Part shown: positions 8,037-16,357 of the stretch, piece after piece
How positions within the stretch are numbered: the first letter of the stretch is position 1
Layout of the letters: the number at the start of each line of letters is the position of its first letter
DNA from: Tannerellaceae bacterium
GTDB lineage: Bacteria > Bacteroidota > Bacteroidia > Bacteroidales > Tannerellaceae
Assembly (NCBI GenBank): GCA_021201865.1
Contig: JAJQEE010000220.1
Coordinates: 1-41,784, forward strand
Length of the DNA stretch: 41,784 nucleotides
Direction of reading: 5' to 3'
The notes under the pieces: generated by a model
What the model saw: the letters and a program-made list of their open reading frames with translations, nothing else
Database searches by the model: none
What the model was told of the DNA's origin: nothing
Made by a program: the position numbers and the translations under genes

Positions 8037-8741
8037 ATGAAAAAAATTTTCTCACTCACAATCCTTACTTTTTTATTCGTTTGTGGCGCACAAGCGCAAA
8101 ATGTTCAGCTTCATTACGATTTCGGAGGTGCTTTATATAACAAAGACTTAGACGGAAGACCGGTTTTAACCTCTACGGTGGAAATGTTTAAAGTAGATAA
8201 ATGGGGTAGTACCTATTTCTTTATTGATATGGACTACACCAGTGACGGCGTTGCCGCAGGATACTGGGAGATCGCCCGGGAATTGAAATTCTGGGAGAAT
8301 CCGTTTTCTGTTCACGTGGAATACAACGGAGGCTTATCCAATATGTTCTCCTACCAGAATGCCTATCTGGGTGGTGGAACATATACATACAATCATAAAA
8401 CATTTACCAAAGGGTTCTCTTTTAGTACTCTTTATAAATACATCCAGAAAAACGACTCTCCCCATAACTTCCAGTTAACCGGTACGTGGTACGTTCATTT
8501 TGCGAAGAACGGGCTATGTACTTTCATCGGTTTCGCTGATTGGCGGCGGGAGAAAACAGCCCACGGAAATTTCATTTTCCTATCTGAACCTCAGTTCTGG
8601 GTAAACCTGAATAAAATAAAAGGAGTGGATGATAAACTGAACCTGAGCTTAGGTGGAGAATTGGAGTTAAGCCACAATTTTGGCGGGCGTAATGGATTTT
8701 ATGCCATTCCCACCTTAGCGGTTAAATGGACTTTTGATTAA
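8037..8741 (+). CDS. DUF5020 family outer-membrane protein, Tsx-like
   Basis: A 234-aa protein with a clear signal peptide (KK start, hydrophobic core, cleavage after CGAQA). The mature sequence consists of alternating short amphipathic strands rich in aromatic residues and ends in a phenylalanine-containing strand (VKWTFD), as expected for a small outer-membrane beta-barrel. It matches the DUF5020 family, which I recall as related to Tsx, the nucleoside-specific channel. The gene next to it, 16 bp downstream, is an AzgA-type purine permease. This supports nucleobase or nucleoside passage across the outer membrane. Function is inferred from family and context. Confidence 0.8.
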   Translation: MKKIFSLTILTFLFVCGAQAQNVQLHYDFGGALYNKDLDGRPVLTSTVEMFKVDKWGSTYFFIDMDYTSDGVAAGYWEIARELKFWENPFSVHVEYNGGLSNMFSYQNAYLGGGTYTYNHKTFTKGFSFSTLYKYIQKNDSPHNFQLTGTWYVHFAKNGLCTFIGFADWRREKTAHGNFIFLSEPQFWVNLNKIKGVDDKLNLSLGGELELSHNFGGRNGFYAIPTLAVKWTFD

Positions 8742-8757
8742 TATATACACATTTCAT

Positions 8758-10053
8758 ATGTTAAAGAAATTACTGGGATTCAATCCCGCCACGATGAATC
8801 TGAAGACGGAGTTTATTGCCGGTCTGACGACCTTCCTGACCATGAGTTATATTCTGGCGGTTAACCCGGATATTCTCAGTGCTGCCGCGATGGACAAAGG
8901 AGCTGTTTTCACAGCAACCGCCCTCTCCTCTACCGTTGCCACTATTCTGCTGGCTTTTATGGCTAAACTTCCGTTTGCGCAGGCACCCAGTATGGGCATC
9001 AATGCCTTTTTTGCCTTTACATTAGTGCAGGGCATGGGATATAGCTGGGAATCTGCTTTGGCTGCGATCTTTCTGGAAGGAATTATTTTCATTGTGATCA
9101 CTTTTTTCAATATACGGGAAAAAGTAGTGGATAGTATCCCATTGAATTTACGGTATGCCATCTCCGTAGGGATTGGTATGTTCATTGCATTCATCGGACT
9201 GAAAAATGCCGGTGTGATCGAAGCAAATGGTGCCACTTTAGTAGGATTAGGAAAATTCACTCCTACGTCCTTACTGGCTTTATTGGGTGTCCTGTTAAGC
9301 GGAGCACTCATGTGGAGAAAAGTAAAAGGAGCCCTTTTTTACAGCATTATGATCTGTACGGTTTTAGGCATTCCTTTCGGAGTAACCATCCTGCCTGAAA
9401 ATTTCACCATCGTTTCGATGCCACAGTCCATCGCCCCTACCTTTCTTAAATTAGACTTCGCCCCTTTGTTCAACTTAGATATGCTGATCATCATTTTAGT
9501 ATTAGTATTCATGGATATTTTCAATACGATCGGGACCTTAGTGGGTGCGGCCGCCCAGGCAGGGATGATGGATAAAAACGGAAAGGTACCTCATATGAAA
9601 CAGGCTTTAATGGCAGACGCGATCGGGACCACCGTAGGCGCTATGTTGGGAACTTCCACGGTAACAACCTATGTGGAAAGTACAGCCGGGATCGCAGAAG
9701 GCGGCCGTTCGGGAGTCACTGCTTTTGTGACCGGAGCGTTCTTCCTGCTGGCGCTGTTCTTCTCTCCGCTCTTCCTGTTAGTACCCAGTGCAGCCACTAC
9801 CGGAGCACTGGTCTTAGTCGGAGTATTAATGATGCAATCTATCCGGGAGATGGATCTATCGGATATATCAGAGACGCTACCGGCTTTTATTATTATTTTA
9901 GGGATGGTTTTAACCTACTCGATCGCAGAGGGGATCGCCCTGGGTCTGTTAAGTTATACCTTTATGAAAATATTGACAGGACAATACCGGAAAGTAAGTA
10001 TTACCTTATACATTCTGACTATTTTATTTATACTCCGGTATATCTATTACTAA
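8758..10053 (+). CDS. NCS2 family purine (hypoxanthine/guanine/adenine) permease, AzgA-like
   Basis: A 431-aa inner-membrane transporter with about 12-14 hydrophobic segments. The signature blocks of the AzgA/PbuG/PurP branch are present: TEFIAGLTTFLTMSYILAVNP at the N-terminus (shown only in part here as FIAGLTTFLTMSYI), PSMGINAFFAFT, FMDIFNTIGTL and the TSTVTTYVESTAGIAEGGRSG block. It imports purine bases, probably with protons. The frame opens at a TTG (8734) that overlaps the previous gene, but the ATG at 8758 gives the normal family start MLKKLLGFNP and leaves a 16-bp gap, so I use it. It forms an operon with the Tsx-like gene and ends at a strong terminator. Confidence 0.93.
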   Translation: MLKKLLGFNPATMNLKTEFIAGLTTFLTMSYILAVNPDILSAAAMDKGAVFTATALSSTVATILLAFMAKLPFAQAPSMGINAFFAFTLVQGMGYSWESALAAIFLEGIIFIVITFFNIREKVVDSIPLNLRYAISVGIGMFIAFIGLKNAGVIEANGATLVGLGKFTPTSLLALLGVLLSGALMWRKVKGALFYSIMICTVLGIPFGVTILPENFTIVSMPQSIAPTFLKLDFAPLFNLDMLIIILVLVFMDIFNTIGTLVGAAAQAGMMDKNGKVPHMKQALMADAIGTTVGAMLGTSTVTTYVESTAGIAEGGRSGVTAFVTGAFFLLALFFSPLFLLVPSAATTGALVLVGVLMMQSIREMDLSDISETLPAFIIILGMVLTYSIAEGIALGLLSYTFMKILTGQYRKVSITLYILTILFILRYIYY

Positions 10054-10070
10054 TATCCGGAATACTCCAG

Positions 10071-10120
10071 AATAAAAAGCGGTCTCTTACAGGAAAATCT
10101 GTAAGAGACCGCTTTTTATT
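10071..10120. terminator. Bidirectional intrinsic terminator
   Basis: A 22-bp perfect stem (10071-10092 with 10099-10120) with 6-nt loop GAAAAT. It has an A-tract on the left and a T-tract on the right, so it can stop transcription from both sides. It lies between the convergent purine permease and M13 peptidase genes. Confidence 0.92.
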
Positions 10121-10134
10121 ATTATACCTGTTTG

Positions 10135-12180
10135 TTACCAGATCACCACCCGGTCAGCCGGATCCATCCACATCGGCTCACTAACAGTGATATCAAATGC
10201 CTGGTAAAAAGATTCAATGTTGCGTACTGCCGCATTCACACGCCATTTACCCAACGAGTGAGGATCTATTTTAGTCAATCGTAAAATCTCTTCCGGACGA
10301 ATGTTTTGTCCCCAAAGGGTGGCATAGCCCAGATAAAAACGTTGATCATCTGTAAAGCCATCGATTAGAGCCGGTTTTTCTTTTCCTTTTAAAGCGTTTT
10401 TATAGGCCTGGTAAGAAACTAATAAACCGCCCTGGTCGGCAATATTTTCACCTAATGTGAACCGGCCATTGGCATGTACGGTATCTAACACAATAATATC
10501 ATCATACTGTTTCACCAGTATATCCGCTCTTTGTGTGAACCGGATCGCATCTTCCTCTGTCCACCAGTCGGTCAGATTACCATCTTTATCATAATTCCGT
10601 CCCTGGTCATCAAACCCGTGTGTCATTTCATGTCCGATCACCACACCAATCGCCCCATAATTCACTGCGTCATCCGCCTCCGGGTTAAAGAAAGGAGGTT
10701 GCAGGATCGCAGCAGGGAAACAGATCTCATTGGTGGCTGGATTGTAATAAGCATTCACTGTCTGAGGACTCATATACCAGCGGTCTCTATCCACCGGTTT
10801 GCCTGCATCTTTCAGCATATACTCCATTTCAAAGATATTGGAACGGCGCACATTGGCCCAGTAAGAATCATTCTTGATTTGTAATCCGCTATAGTCACGC
10901 CATTTATCCGGATAACCGATCTTGACGATAAAAGTATTCAGTTTTTCCTGTGCCTTCTCTTTGGTCTCGTCACTCATCCAGTCCAGACCGTCAATCCGTT
11001 CACTCAATGCCTCCTGCAGATTATTTACCAGTGTCAACATCTTCTCTTTGGAGGAAGCAGGAAAGTATTTTGCAACATACATTTGTCCGACAGCTTCTCC
11101 TAAAGCCTCATTCACCGTATTCAAAGAACGCTTCCAGCGAGGCTGTTGTTCTTCGCGGCCCGACATGGTTCTGCCGTAAAACTCAAAATGTGCGTTCACA
11201 AACTCATCACTTAAATAGGGTGCCGCATTTCTCAATAAATGAAAAGACAGATAATTTTTCTGTTCTTCATAGGATAAGGTCTTCAGCAGATTATGCAAAC
11301 CTTCATAAAAAGTATATTGCTTCGCATCCAGCTCAGCAATATCACTTAATCCCATCTCTTCAAAATAAATATCCCAATCTAAGAATTCACTCTGTGCTTT
11401 GAACTCTCCTACGGGAACCTTGTTATAGTTTTTCTGTGAATCCCGCAACTCTTCCCGGCTGAAAGAGATCTCCGCAATGCCGGTTTCTATTTTCATAACA
11501 GCTTCCACGGCCGCTTCCGCCTGTTCCGGTGAACATCCGGTCTGAGTAAATAGCTGATGTATAAATTCCCTGTAGGCCCGTTGAATAGTTTTCGTTCCTT
11601 CATCTTCATGGAGATAATAGTCCCGGTCTCCCATTCCTATACCGGACTGATAAAGCTGCACAATATTCATCAGACTGTTTTTCTCATCCGCATCTACGTA
11701 CAAAGCGAAAAACGGAAAGATCCCTTCCTTATGTAAGGCAGCCACTTTGCGGGTCAGATCCGCTTTGGTTGCGATTTTATGAATAGAAGCCAATTGATCT
11801 TTCACCGGATTAAATCCATCTTCATTCAATTGGACACTATCTAATCCCATCGCATACAAAGTACCTATTTTCCGGGCAATCTCATTTTCACCTTCCACAG
11901 CATGACTCAGTTCTTCAATCAGCGCCCGGAGCTGTTCCTGGTTATCCTCCCTCAACTGATCGAATGTCCCAAAACGGGCAAACTCCGGTTTCAACGGGTT
12001 ATTGGCGATCCAGCCACCGCAGGCATACTGATAAAAGTCAGTTCCCGGAGCCACTGTAGTATCCATATTAGCCACATCAATGGCTACTGTTTTTACTGGT
12101 TCTTTCGCAGGTTTTTCATTGCATCCCGTAGTAGCAACCATACCAGCAACAACTAAAGGAAAAACAATACATTTTTTCAT
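10135..12180 (-). CDS. M13 family zinc metallopeptidase (PepO/neprilysin-like), lipoprotein
   Basis: A 681-aa M13 endopeptidase. The zinc motif HEMTH is present near residue 515 (VIGHEMTHGFDDQGR), with the third ligand in the downstream GENIADQGG block, so the active site is intact. The large helical N-terminal domain begins at DTTVAPGTDFYQYACGGW. The start at 12180 gives a KK n-region, a hydrophobic core and a Cys at residue 20 (TTGC), which indicates a lipoprotein held in the envelope. The frame is open to 12342, but a -7 box at 12234-12227 lies inside that extension and argues for the short form. M13 enzymes cleave peptides; a role in periplasmic or surface peptide degradation is inferred. 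The gene is divergent from the GH51 gene. Confidence 0.93.
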   Translation of the reverse strand: MKKCIVFPLVVAGMVATTGCNEKPAKEPVKTVAIDVANMDTTVAPGTDFYQYACGGWIANNPLKPEFARFGTFDQLREDNQEQLRALIEELSHAVEGENEIARKIGTLYAMGLDSVQLNEDGFNPVKDQLASIHKIATKADLTRKVAALHKEGIFPFFALYVDADEKNSLMNIVQLYQSGIGMGDRDYYLHEDEGTKTIQRAYREFIHQLFTQTGCSPEQAEAAVEAVMKIETGIAEISFSREELRDSQKNYNKVPVGEFKAQSEFLDWDIYFEEMGLSDIAELDAKQYTFYEGLHNLLKTLSYEEQKNYLSFHLLRNAAPYLSDEFVNAHFEFYGRTMSGREEQQPRWKRSLNTVNEALGEAVGQMYVAKYFPASSKEKMLTLVNNLQEALSERIDGLDWMSDETKEKAQEKLNTFIVKIGYPDKWRDYSGLQIKNDSYWANVRRSNIFEMEYMLKDAGKPVDRDRWYMSPQTVNAYYNPATNEICFPAAILQPPFFNPEADDAVNYGAIGVVIGHEMTHGFDDQGRNYDKDGNLTDWWTEEDAIRFTQRADILVKQYDDIIVLDTVHANGRFTLGENIADQGGLLVSYQAYKNALKGKEKPALIDGFTDDQRFYLGYATLWGQNIRPEEILRLTKIDPHSLGKWRVNAAVRNIESFYQAFDITVSEPMWMDPADRVVIW

Positions 12181-12226
12181 ATGAAACATTTTATATTTAT
12201 ATGTTTGATAACACTTTTTCTGCATG

Positions 12227-12234
12227 CAAAGGTA
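12227..12234 (-). promoter_or_regulatory. Candidate -7 element for the M13 peptidase gene
   Basis: Minus strand TACCTTTG fits TAnnTTTG and is 46 nt upstream of the ATG at 12180. No convincing -33 box is seen. Confidence 0.45.
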
Positions 12235-12293
12235 GGTAAAAACCTCTAAACAAGGATATAAAACAGAGAAGAATCCATAGGGCATCCGTATTA

Positions 12294-12325
12294 TTTGGAA
12301 ACAATTGAATTTTATTGTACTTTCG
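12294..12325 (+). promoter_or_regulatory. Bacteroides-type promoter for the GH51 gene
   Basis: TTTG at 12294-12297, a 20-nt gap, then TACTTTCG at 12318-12325 (one mismatch to TAnnTTTG). It lies 31 nt before the chosen ATG at 12357 and overlaps the longer open frame, which supports that start. Confidence 0.6.
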
Positions 12326-12356
12326 ACACCTATATCAAACAACCATATACAATATC

Positions 12357-13895
12357 ATGAAAACAAGACTATTAACCTTATTAGCATGTATCAGTTTGCC
12401 TCTGTTTGCACAACGGACTTCCCAAATCCGGGTATATCCTGACAGAGGAACAGAAGAGATCAGTAAACACATCTACGGACATTTTGCCGAACATCTCGGG
12501 ACCTGTATTTACGGGGGACTTTGGGTAGGGCCGGATTCCGACATTCCAAACACACAGGGATACCGGAATGATGTGCTGGAAGCGCTCAAAAAATTGCAGA
12601 TCCCCAATCTCCGCTGGCCGGGAGGTTGTTTTGCCGATGAATACCACTGGATGGATGGGATCGGTCCCAAAGAAAACCGCCCCAAAATGGTGAATAACAA
12701 CTGGGGAGGAACCATTGAAGATAATAGTTTCGGTACCCATGAGTTCCTGAACCTATGTGAACTCTTAGAGTGTGAACCCTATATCAGTGCCAACGTCGGA
12801 AGCGGAACAGTGGAAGAGATGGCCAAATGGGTGGAATATATGACTTCGGAAGGAGATAGCCCGATGGCACGCCTGCGCCGCCAGAACGGAAGGGATAAAG
12901 CCTGGAAAGTAAAATTCATTGGTGTAGGAAATGAAAGCTGGGGATGCGGCGGAAGCATGCGCCCGGAATATTATGCCGACCTATATAGGAGATATGCAAC
13001 CTACTGCCGGAATTATGACGGGAACCAACTATTCAAAATTGCCAGCGGCGCCAGTGATTACGACTATAACTGGACAGAAGTACTGATGAAAAATATAGGA
13101 GGCCGGATGGATGGACTCTCTTTACATTATTATACAGTCACTGGTTGGGAAGGTAGCAAAGGAGCCGCTACGAAATTTAACAGCGAGGATTTCTACTGGA
13201 CGATGGGCAAATGCTTAGAAATTGAAGAGGTCATCCAAAAACACATCCTCATCATGGATACATATGATCCTCAGAAGAAAGTAGCCCTTATGCTGGATGA
13301 ATGGGGAACCTGGTGGGATGAAGAACCCGGTACGATCAACGGCCACCTGTATCAACAAAACACCATGCGGGACGCTTTTGTCGCCGCCCTATCCCTCAAC
13401 CTGTTCCATAAATATACAGACCGGCTGAAAATGACCAATATTGCCCAGATTGTAAATGTGTTGCAATCGATGATCCTGACGAATGGTTCCCAGATGGTAG
13501 TTACGCCAAGTTATCATATTTTTGAGATGTTCAAGGTGCATCAGGATGCAATCCATTTGCCGCTGGATCTGGTTTGTGACAAAGAAACCGTACGGGATAA
13601 CCGGGAAGTGCCTATGCTAAGTGCCTCCGCATCCAAAAACAAAGACGGAGTGATCCATCTGACGTTAGCGAACGTGGATCTGGACCAGGCCAATGAGATC
13701 ACCCTGGATTTGCAGGCACATAAAATATCCAGTGTAAGCGGTCGCATCCTGACCTCCGCTTCCATCCATGACCACAATACGTTTGACCATCCGGAACGGG
13801 TGAAACCGGTAGCTTTCAACGGAGCTAAAATAGACAAAGGACAACTGAAAATAAGTATGCCTCCGAAGTCTATTGTTGTGCTGGAAGTAAAATAA
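12357..13895 (+). CDS. GH51 alpha-L-arabinofuranosidase
   Basis: A 512-aa exported glycosidase. The first 18-19 residues form a signal peptide ending SLPLFAQ. The catalytic barrel carries the GH51 acid/base in GVGNESWG (Glu near residue 193) and the nucleophile in [11 protein letters not shown] (Glu near 315), plus [14 protein letters not shown]. The last 120 residues form the usual beta-sandwich ending KSIVVLEVK. It removes alpha-L-arabinofuranosyl groups from arabinans or arabinoxylans. No SusC/SusD pair is adjacent, so this is an isolated enzyme gene. The ATG at 12357 is chosen over the open frame from 12315 because only it yields a signal peptide and it lies after the promoter. Confidence 0.94.
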   Translation: MKTRLLTLLACISLPLFAQRTSQIRVYPDRGTEEISKHIYGHFAEHLGTCIYGGLWVGPDSDIPNTQGYRNDVLEALKKLQIPNLRWPGGCFADEYHWMDGIGPKENRPKMVNNNWGGTIEDNSFGTHEFLNLCELLECEPYISANVGSGTVEEMAKWVEYMTSEGDSPMARLRRQNGRDKAWKVKFIGVGNESWGCGGSMRPEYYADLYRRYATYCRNYDGNQLFKIASGASDYDYNWTEVLMKNIGGRMDGLSLHYYTVTGWEGSKGAATKFNSEDFYWTMGKCLEIEEVIQKHILIMDTYDPQKKVALMLDEWGTWWDEEPGTINGHLYQQNTMRDAFVAALSLNLFHKYTDRLKMTNIAQIVNVLQSMILTNGSQMVVTPSYHIFEMFKVHQDAIHLPLDLVCDKETVRDNREVPMLSASASKNKDGVIHLTLANVDLDQANEITLDLQAHKISSVSGRILTSASIHDHNTFDHPERVKPVAFNGAKIDKGQLKISMPPKSIVVLEVK

Positions 13896-13932
13896 GTTTG
13901 ATGCCATCCGGAATTTTAATCGGAAAATGTCT

Positions 13933-13963
13933 TTTGTTAATTGTCAATTGATTAGTACATTTG
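13933..13963 (+). promoter_or_regulatory. Consensus Bacteroides promoter for the nucleotidyltransferase gene
   Basis: TTTG at 13933-13936, a 19-nt gap, then TACATTTG at 13956-13963: a full match in both boxes and spacing. It overlaps the in-frame upstream ATG at 13961 and so fixes the start at 14000. Confidence 0.8.
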
Positions 13964-13999
13964 CCAACTAAACCAAAAGACATTTTAAAACGTACAATT

Positions 14000-14902
14000 A
14001 TGAAACCAACTTTATTTGTATTAGCTGCCGGAATGGGTAGCCGTTATGGAGGCTTAAAACAGTTGGATGGATTAGGACCTAATGGGGAGACCATTATGGA
14101 TTATTCCATCTTTGATGCCATCCGTGGAGGATTTGGCAAATTAGTTTTTGTCATCCGCAAAACTTTTGAAAAAGATTTCCGTGAAAAGATCATTTCCAAA
14201 TATGAGAACCATATTCCGGTGGAAGTCGTTTTTCAGGAACTGAACAATCTGCCTGCAGGCTTCACCTGTCCGGAAGGCCGGGAAAAACCCTGGGGAACCA
14301 ACCACGCCGTACTGATGGGAAAAGAGGTGATCAAAGAACCCTTCGCCGTAATCAATGCAGACGATTTCTACGGCCGGGACAGCTTTGCCGTTTTAGGGAA
14401 ATGGTTAACCGGGAAAGCCGGAGCCCAGAATGATTATTGCATGGTAGGATATCGCGTAGGAAATACCCTGAGTGAAAGTGGTTCCGTTGCCCGTGGTGTA
14501 TGTGAGACCAATAAAGACGGATATCTGACCGGCGTTGTTGAACGCACTGCTATTGAACGCATAGACGGGGAAATCCAGTTTACAGACGAAAACGGACAAA
14601 AAGTAGTATTAGATGAAAATACCCCGGTCTCTATGAACATGTGGGGATTCACGCCTGATTATTTCAACTATTCAGAAGATTATTTTGTGGAATTCCTGAA
14701 AGCCAACATGGAGAACCTGAAAAGTGAATATTTCATTCCTTTGATGGTGAATGAACTGATCACCAACGGCACTGCTACCGTAGAAGTGTTAGACACCACC
14801 TCCAAATGGTTTGGAGTCACCTACGCAGAAGACCGCCAATCAGTGGTCGATAAAATCCAGGCATTAGTAGATGCCGGAGAATACCCGGAAAAACTTTTTT
14901 AA
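14000..14902 (+). CDS. Sugar-1-phosphate nucleotidyltransferase family protein
   Basis: A 300-aa cytosolic enzyme with the nucleotidyltransferase fold. The N-terminal signature LAAGMGSRYGGLKQL binds the NTP, VINADDFYGRDSF holds the metal-binding aspartates, and PVSMNMWGF is the sugar-binding block. Such enzymes make NDP-sugars from NTP and sugar-1-phosphate. The Bacteroidota subgroup seen here is usually annotated only as nucleotidyltransferase, so the sugar is not known. The frame starts at 13961, but the promoter covers that codon, so the ATG at 14000 is used. A hairpin with a T-tract (14922-14951) follows the stop and should end the transcript. Confidence 0.88.
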   Translation: MKPTLFVLAAGMGSRYGGLKQLDGLGPNGETIMDYSIFDAIRGGFGKLVFVIRKTFEKDFREKIISKYENHIPVEVVFQELNNLPAGFTCPEGREKPWGTNHAVLMGKEVIKEPFAVINADDFYGRDSFAVLGKWLTGKAGAQNDYCMVGYRVGNTLSESGSVARGVCETNKDGYLTGVVERTAIERIDGEIQFTDENGQKVVLDENTPVSMNMWGFTPDYFNYSEDYFVEFLKANMENLKSEYFIPLMVNELITNGTATVEVLDTTSKWFGVTYAEDRQSVVDKIQALVDAGEYPEKLF

Positions 14903-14921
14903 TAAAATAACAATTTATTGT

Positions 14922-14951
14922 AGAGACGCATATTTGCGTCTCTCTTTTTTT
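14922..14951 (+). terminator. Hairpin AGAGACGCA/TGCGTCTCT with T-tract (repeat-derived terminator)
   Basis: A 9-bp perfect stem (14922-14930 with 14935-14943, loop TATT) is followed at once by CTTTTTTTT. It can end the transcript of the gene before it. The same stem recurs at 15061-15080, so this is a repeat put to use as a terminator. Confidence 0.75.
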
Positions 14952-15001
14952 TATCCTTTTCTTTGCCCTTTTCTTTATCTCTTATTCGCCCCACCCTATC
15001 C

Positions 15002-15080
15002 GCGTCTCCTATATTTACTTACCTTTTAATGGCAACTTTTGGATGTATTGTTGTGTATAGGAGACGCAAATATGCGTCTC
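15002..15080. repeat. Second GAGACGCA hairpin with a further inverted arm
   Basis: GAGACGCA (15061-15068) and TGCGTCTC (15073-15080) form a perfect 8-bp stem with loop AATA. In addition, GCGTCTCCTATA at 15002-15013 is the exact reverse complement of TATAGGAGACGC at 15056-15067, so the left arm can pair with either partner. The 312-base gap 14903-15214 holds only these hairpins, pyrimidine-rich DNA and the -7 box of the next gene. Confidence 0.7.
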
Positions 15081-15184
15081 TACCAATAAACGGAAGAATA
15101 AAAATCATAGCGATTACGCCTATACCCTTTTCAGGTATCAAAAAAAAATTTATTGCCCAATTAGGTATTACGATTGATTAATGA

Positions 15185-15192
15185 TAAATTTG
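15185..15192 (+). promoter_or_regulatory. Candidate -7 element for the first HTH-paralog gene
   Basis: TAAATTTG fits TAnnTTTG and lies 22 nt before the ATG at 15215. The -33 region is weak (TTAG at a 20-nt gap). Confidence 0.45.
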
Positions 15193-15214
15193 ACAGAGTC
15201 TTAACTTGATCATT

Positions 15215-16183
15215 ATGCAAACATACACTACTTTACTTACTAACCTTAGAAAAATCCTTCTTCTGCGTATTCAGGATGAAACACAGATTATTGAAAAGTT
15301 AAGCGCCATTACAGGAAAAGATTATAAATCGGTATGGCGAAGACTGAGAGGAGAATACAGATTCTCGTTTGATGAGATTTTTAATATTTGCAGTGAATTA
15401 GGAATTTCGATGGAGTCTTTGGGAGATAAAAATCCGGCCAGTGTAAGTTCGCTTACCGTCTACCATTTTCCGGACCTTTTTACATTTAATGCCAATAAAA
15501 GTCATATCAATAAAATGTTTTCCATAATTGAAACTGCGATCCAGTGTGAAGACAGTTCCTATATAGCAATTTGTAACCGGTTACCGGAAATATTTTATAT
15601 CAGGTACGAAAAATTAAGTCAGCTCCTATTAATGAAGTTGAATTATTTTACTACCCAACGTCTGGACAAAGATTTTTATCAACAGGTAAGTAAAAACTGG
15701 GGATTATTTGAAGAAGCCAATACCTATAACCTGCAACTGGTTGAATCCTTCCGGAATCTGACTGTCATTTGGGGACCCTATATTATTGAAAACACAGTAA
15801 AAGATATCTGTTTTTTTCTGGATATAGAAATGATTACGCAGCGTGAAGCAGAGGAAATTAAGGAAGAATTGAAAGAGATGTTGAAGTGGATTGAAGATAT
15901 GTGTGATAATCCGGCTGATTCCATTTACCCTCATTTCACCTTTGCTGTTTCACCCATAGACATGAACTTTCATAGTAATACGATCAGTAGCTCCAAAGGA
16001 ACAACTGTTTTTTATTTTCTCTATCATCTCTCTTTTGCTTATACGGAAAATCAGGAAGATGTGAAAGCACAGGAAATCATCATTGACTGTCTAAAAAGGA
16101 GCGCCACCATTCTTTCGGGTAGTAACCACCGGGAAAGAAAGTTATTTATGAAACGACAATATGAAGAGCTTGAAAAGATATAG
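15215..16183 (+). CDS. HTH-domain protein of unknown function (paralog 1)
   Basis: A 322-aa soluble protein. Residues about 1-75 form a Cro/C1-like helix-turn-helix with the pattern YKSVWRRLRGEYRFSFDE, then FNICSELGIS. The remaining 250 residues are helical with no catalytic motif that I recognise, apart from a shared block YIAICNRLPEIFYIRY. Proteins of this shape are scattered through Bacteroidales genomes and are annotated as transcriptional regulators; their targets are unknown. A paralog lies 175 bp downstream. The frame opens at a TTG (15206), but the ATG at 15215 is preferred. No signal peptide or membrane segment is seen. Confidence 0.8.
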   Translation: MQTYTTLLTNLRKILLLRIQDETQIIEKLSAITGKDYKSVWRRLRGEYRFSFDEIFNICSELGISMESLGDKNPASVSSLTVYHFPDLFTFNANKSHINKMFSIIETAIQCEDSSYIAICNRLPEIFYIRYEKLSQLLLMKLNYFTTQRLDKDFYQQVSKNWGLFEEANTYNLQLVESFRNLTVIWGPYIIENTVKDICFFLDIEMITQREAEEIKEELKEMLKWIEDMCDNPADSIYPHFTFAVSPIDMNFHSNTISSSKGTTVFYFLYHLSFAYTENQEDVKAQEIIIDCLKRSATILSGSNHRERKLFMKRQYEELEKI

Positions 16184-16223
16184 ACCAGATCAGTTGTAAA
16201 AATATAAATGTAAAAACGCCCCT

Positions 16224-16355
16224 ATGAAGTATATAGAAATATTAAGTCATTTGAAGGCAGAGCTTGCTGTCCGGATGCTGAATCAGAAAGCTATCCCTCT
16301 TCCCCGGCCGGACCTGGCTGAAGAGTGGAGATTTACAAATCTTAAAACGGATTGA
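16224..16355 (+). CDS. Small ORF (43 aa) between the two HTH paralogs
   Basis: An ATG-started frame of 43 codons beginning MKYIEILSHLKAEL and ending RFTNLKTD. Its stop lies 2 bp before the ATG of the next gene, a spacing that suits translational coupling, and it fills most of an otherwise empty 174-bp gap. The residues look protein-like (amphipathic helix, then a Pro-rich stretch), and there is no repeat here. I recognise no family. It could be a leader peptide, a small partner protein, or a chance frame. Confidence 0.4.
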   Translation: MKYIEILSHLKAELAVRMLNQKAIPLPRPDLAEEWRFTNLKTD

Positions 16356-16357
16356 CG

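Noticed and set aside
14963-15181. 72-aa open frame in the gap after the nucleotidyltransferase gene
   Set aside because: It spans the two GAGACGC hairpin elements and the poly-pyrimidine tract, and has no upstream signal or family likeness.
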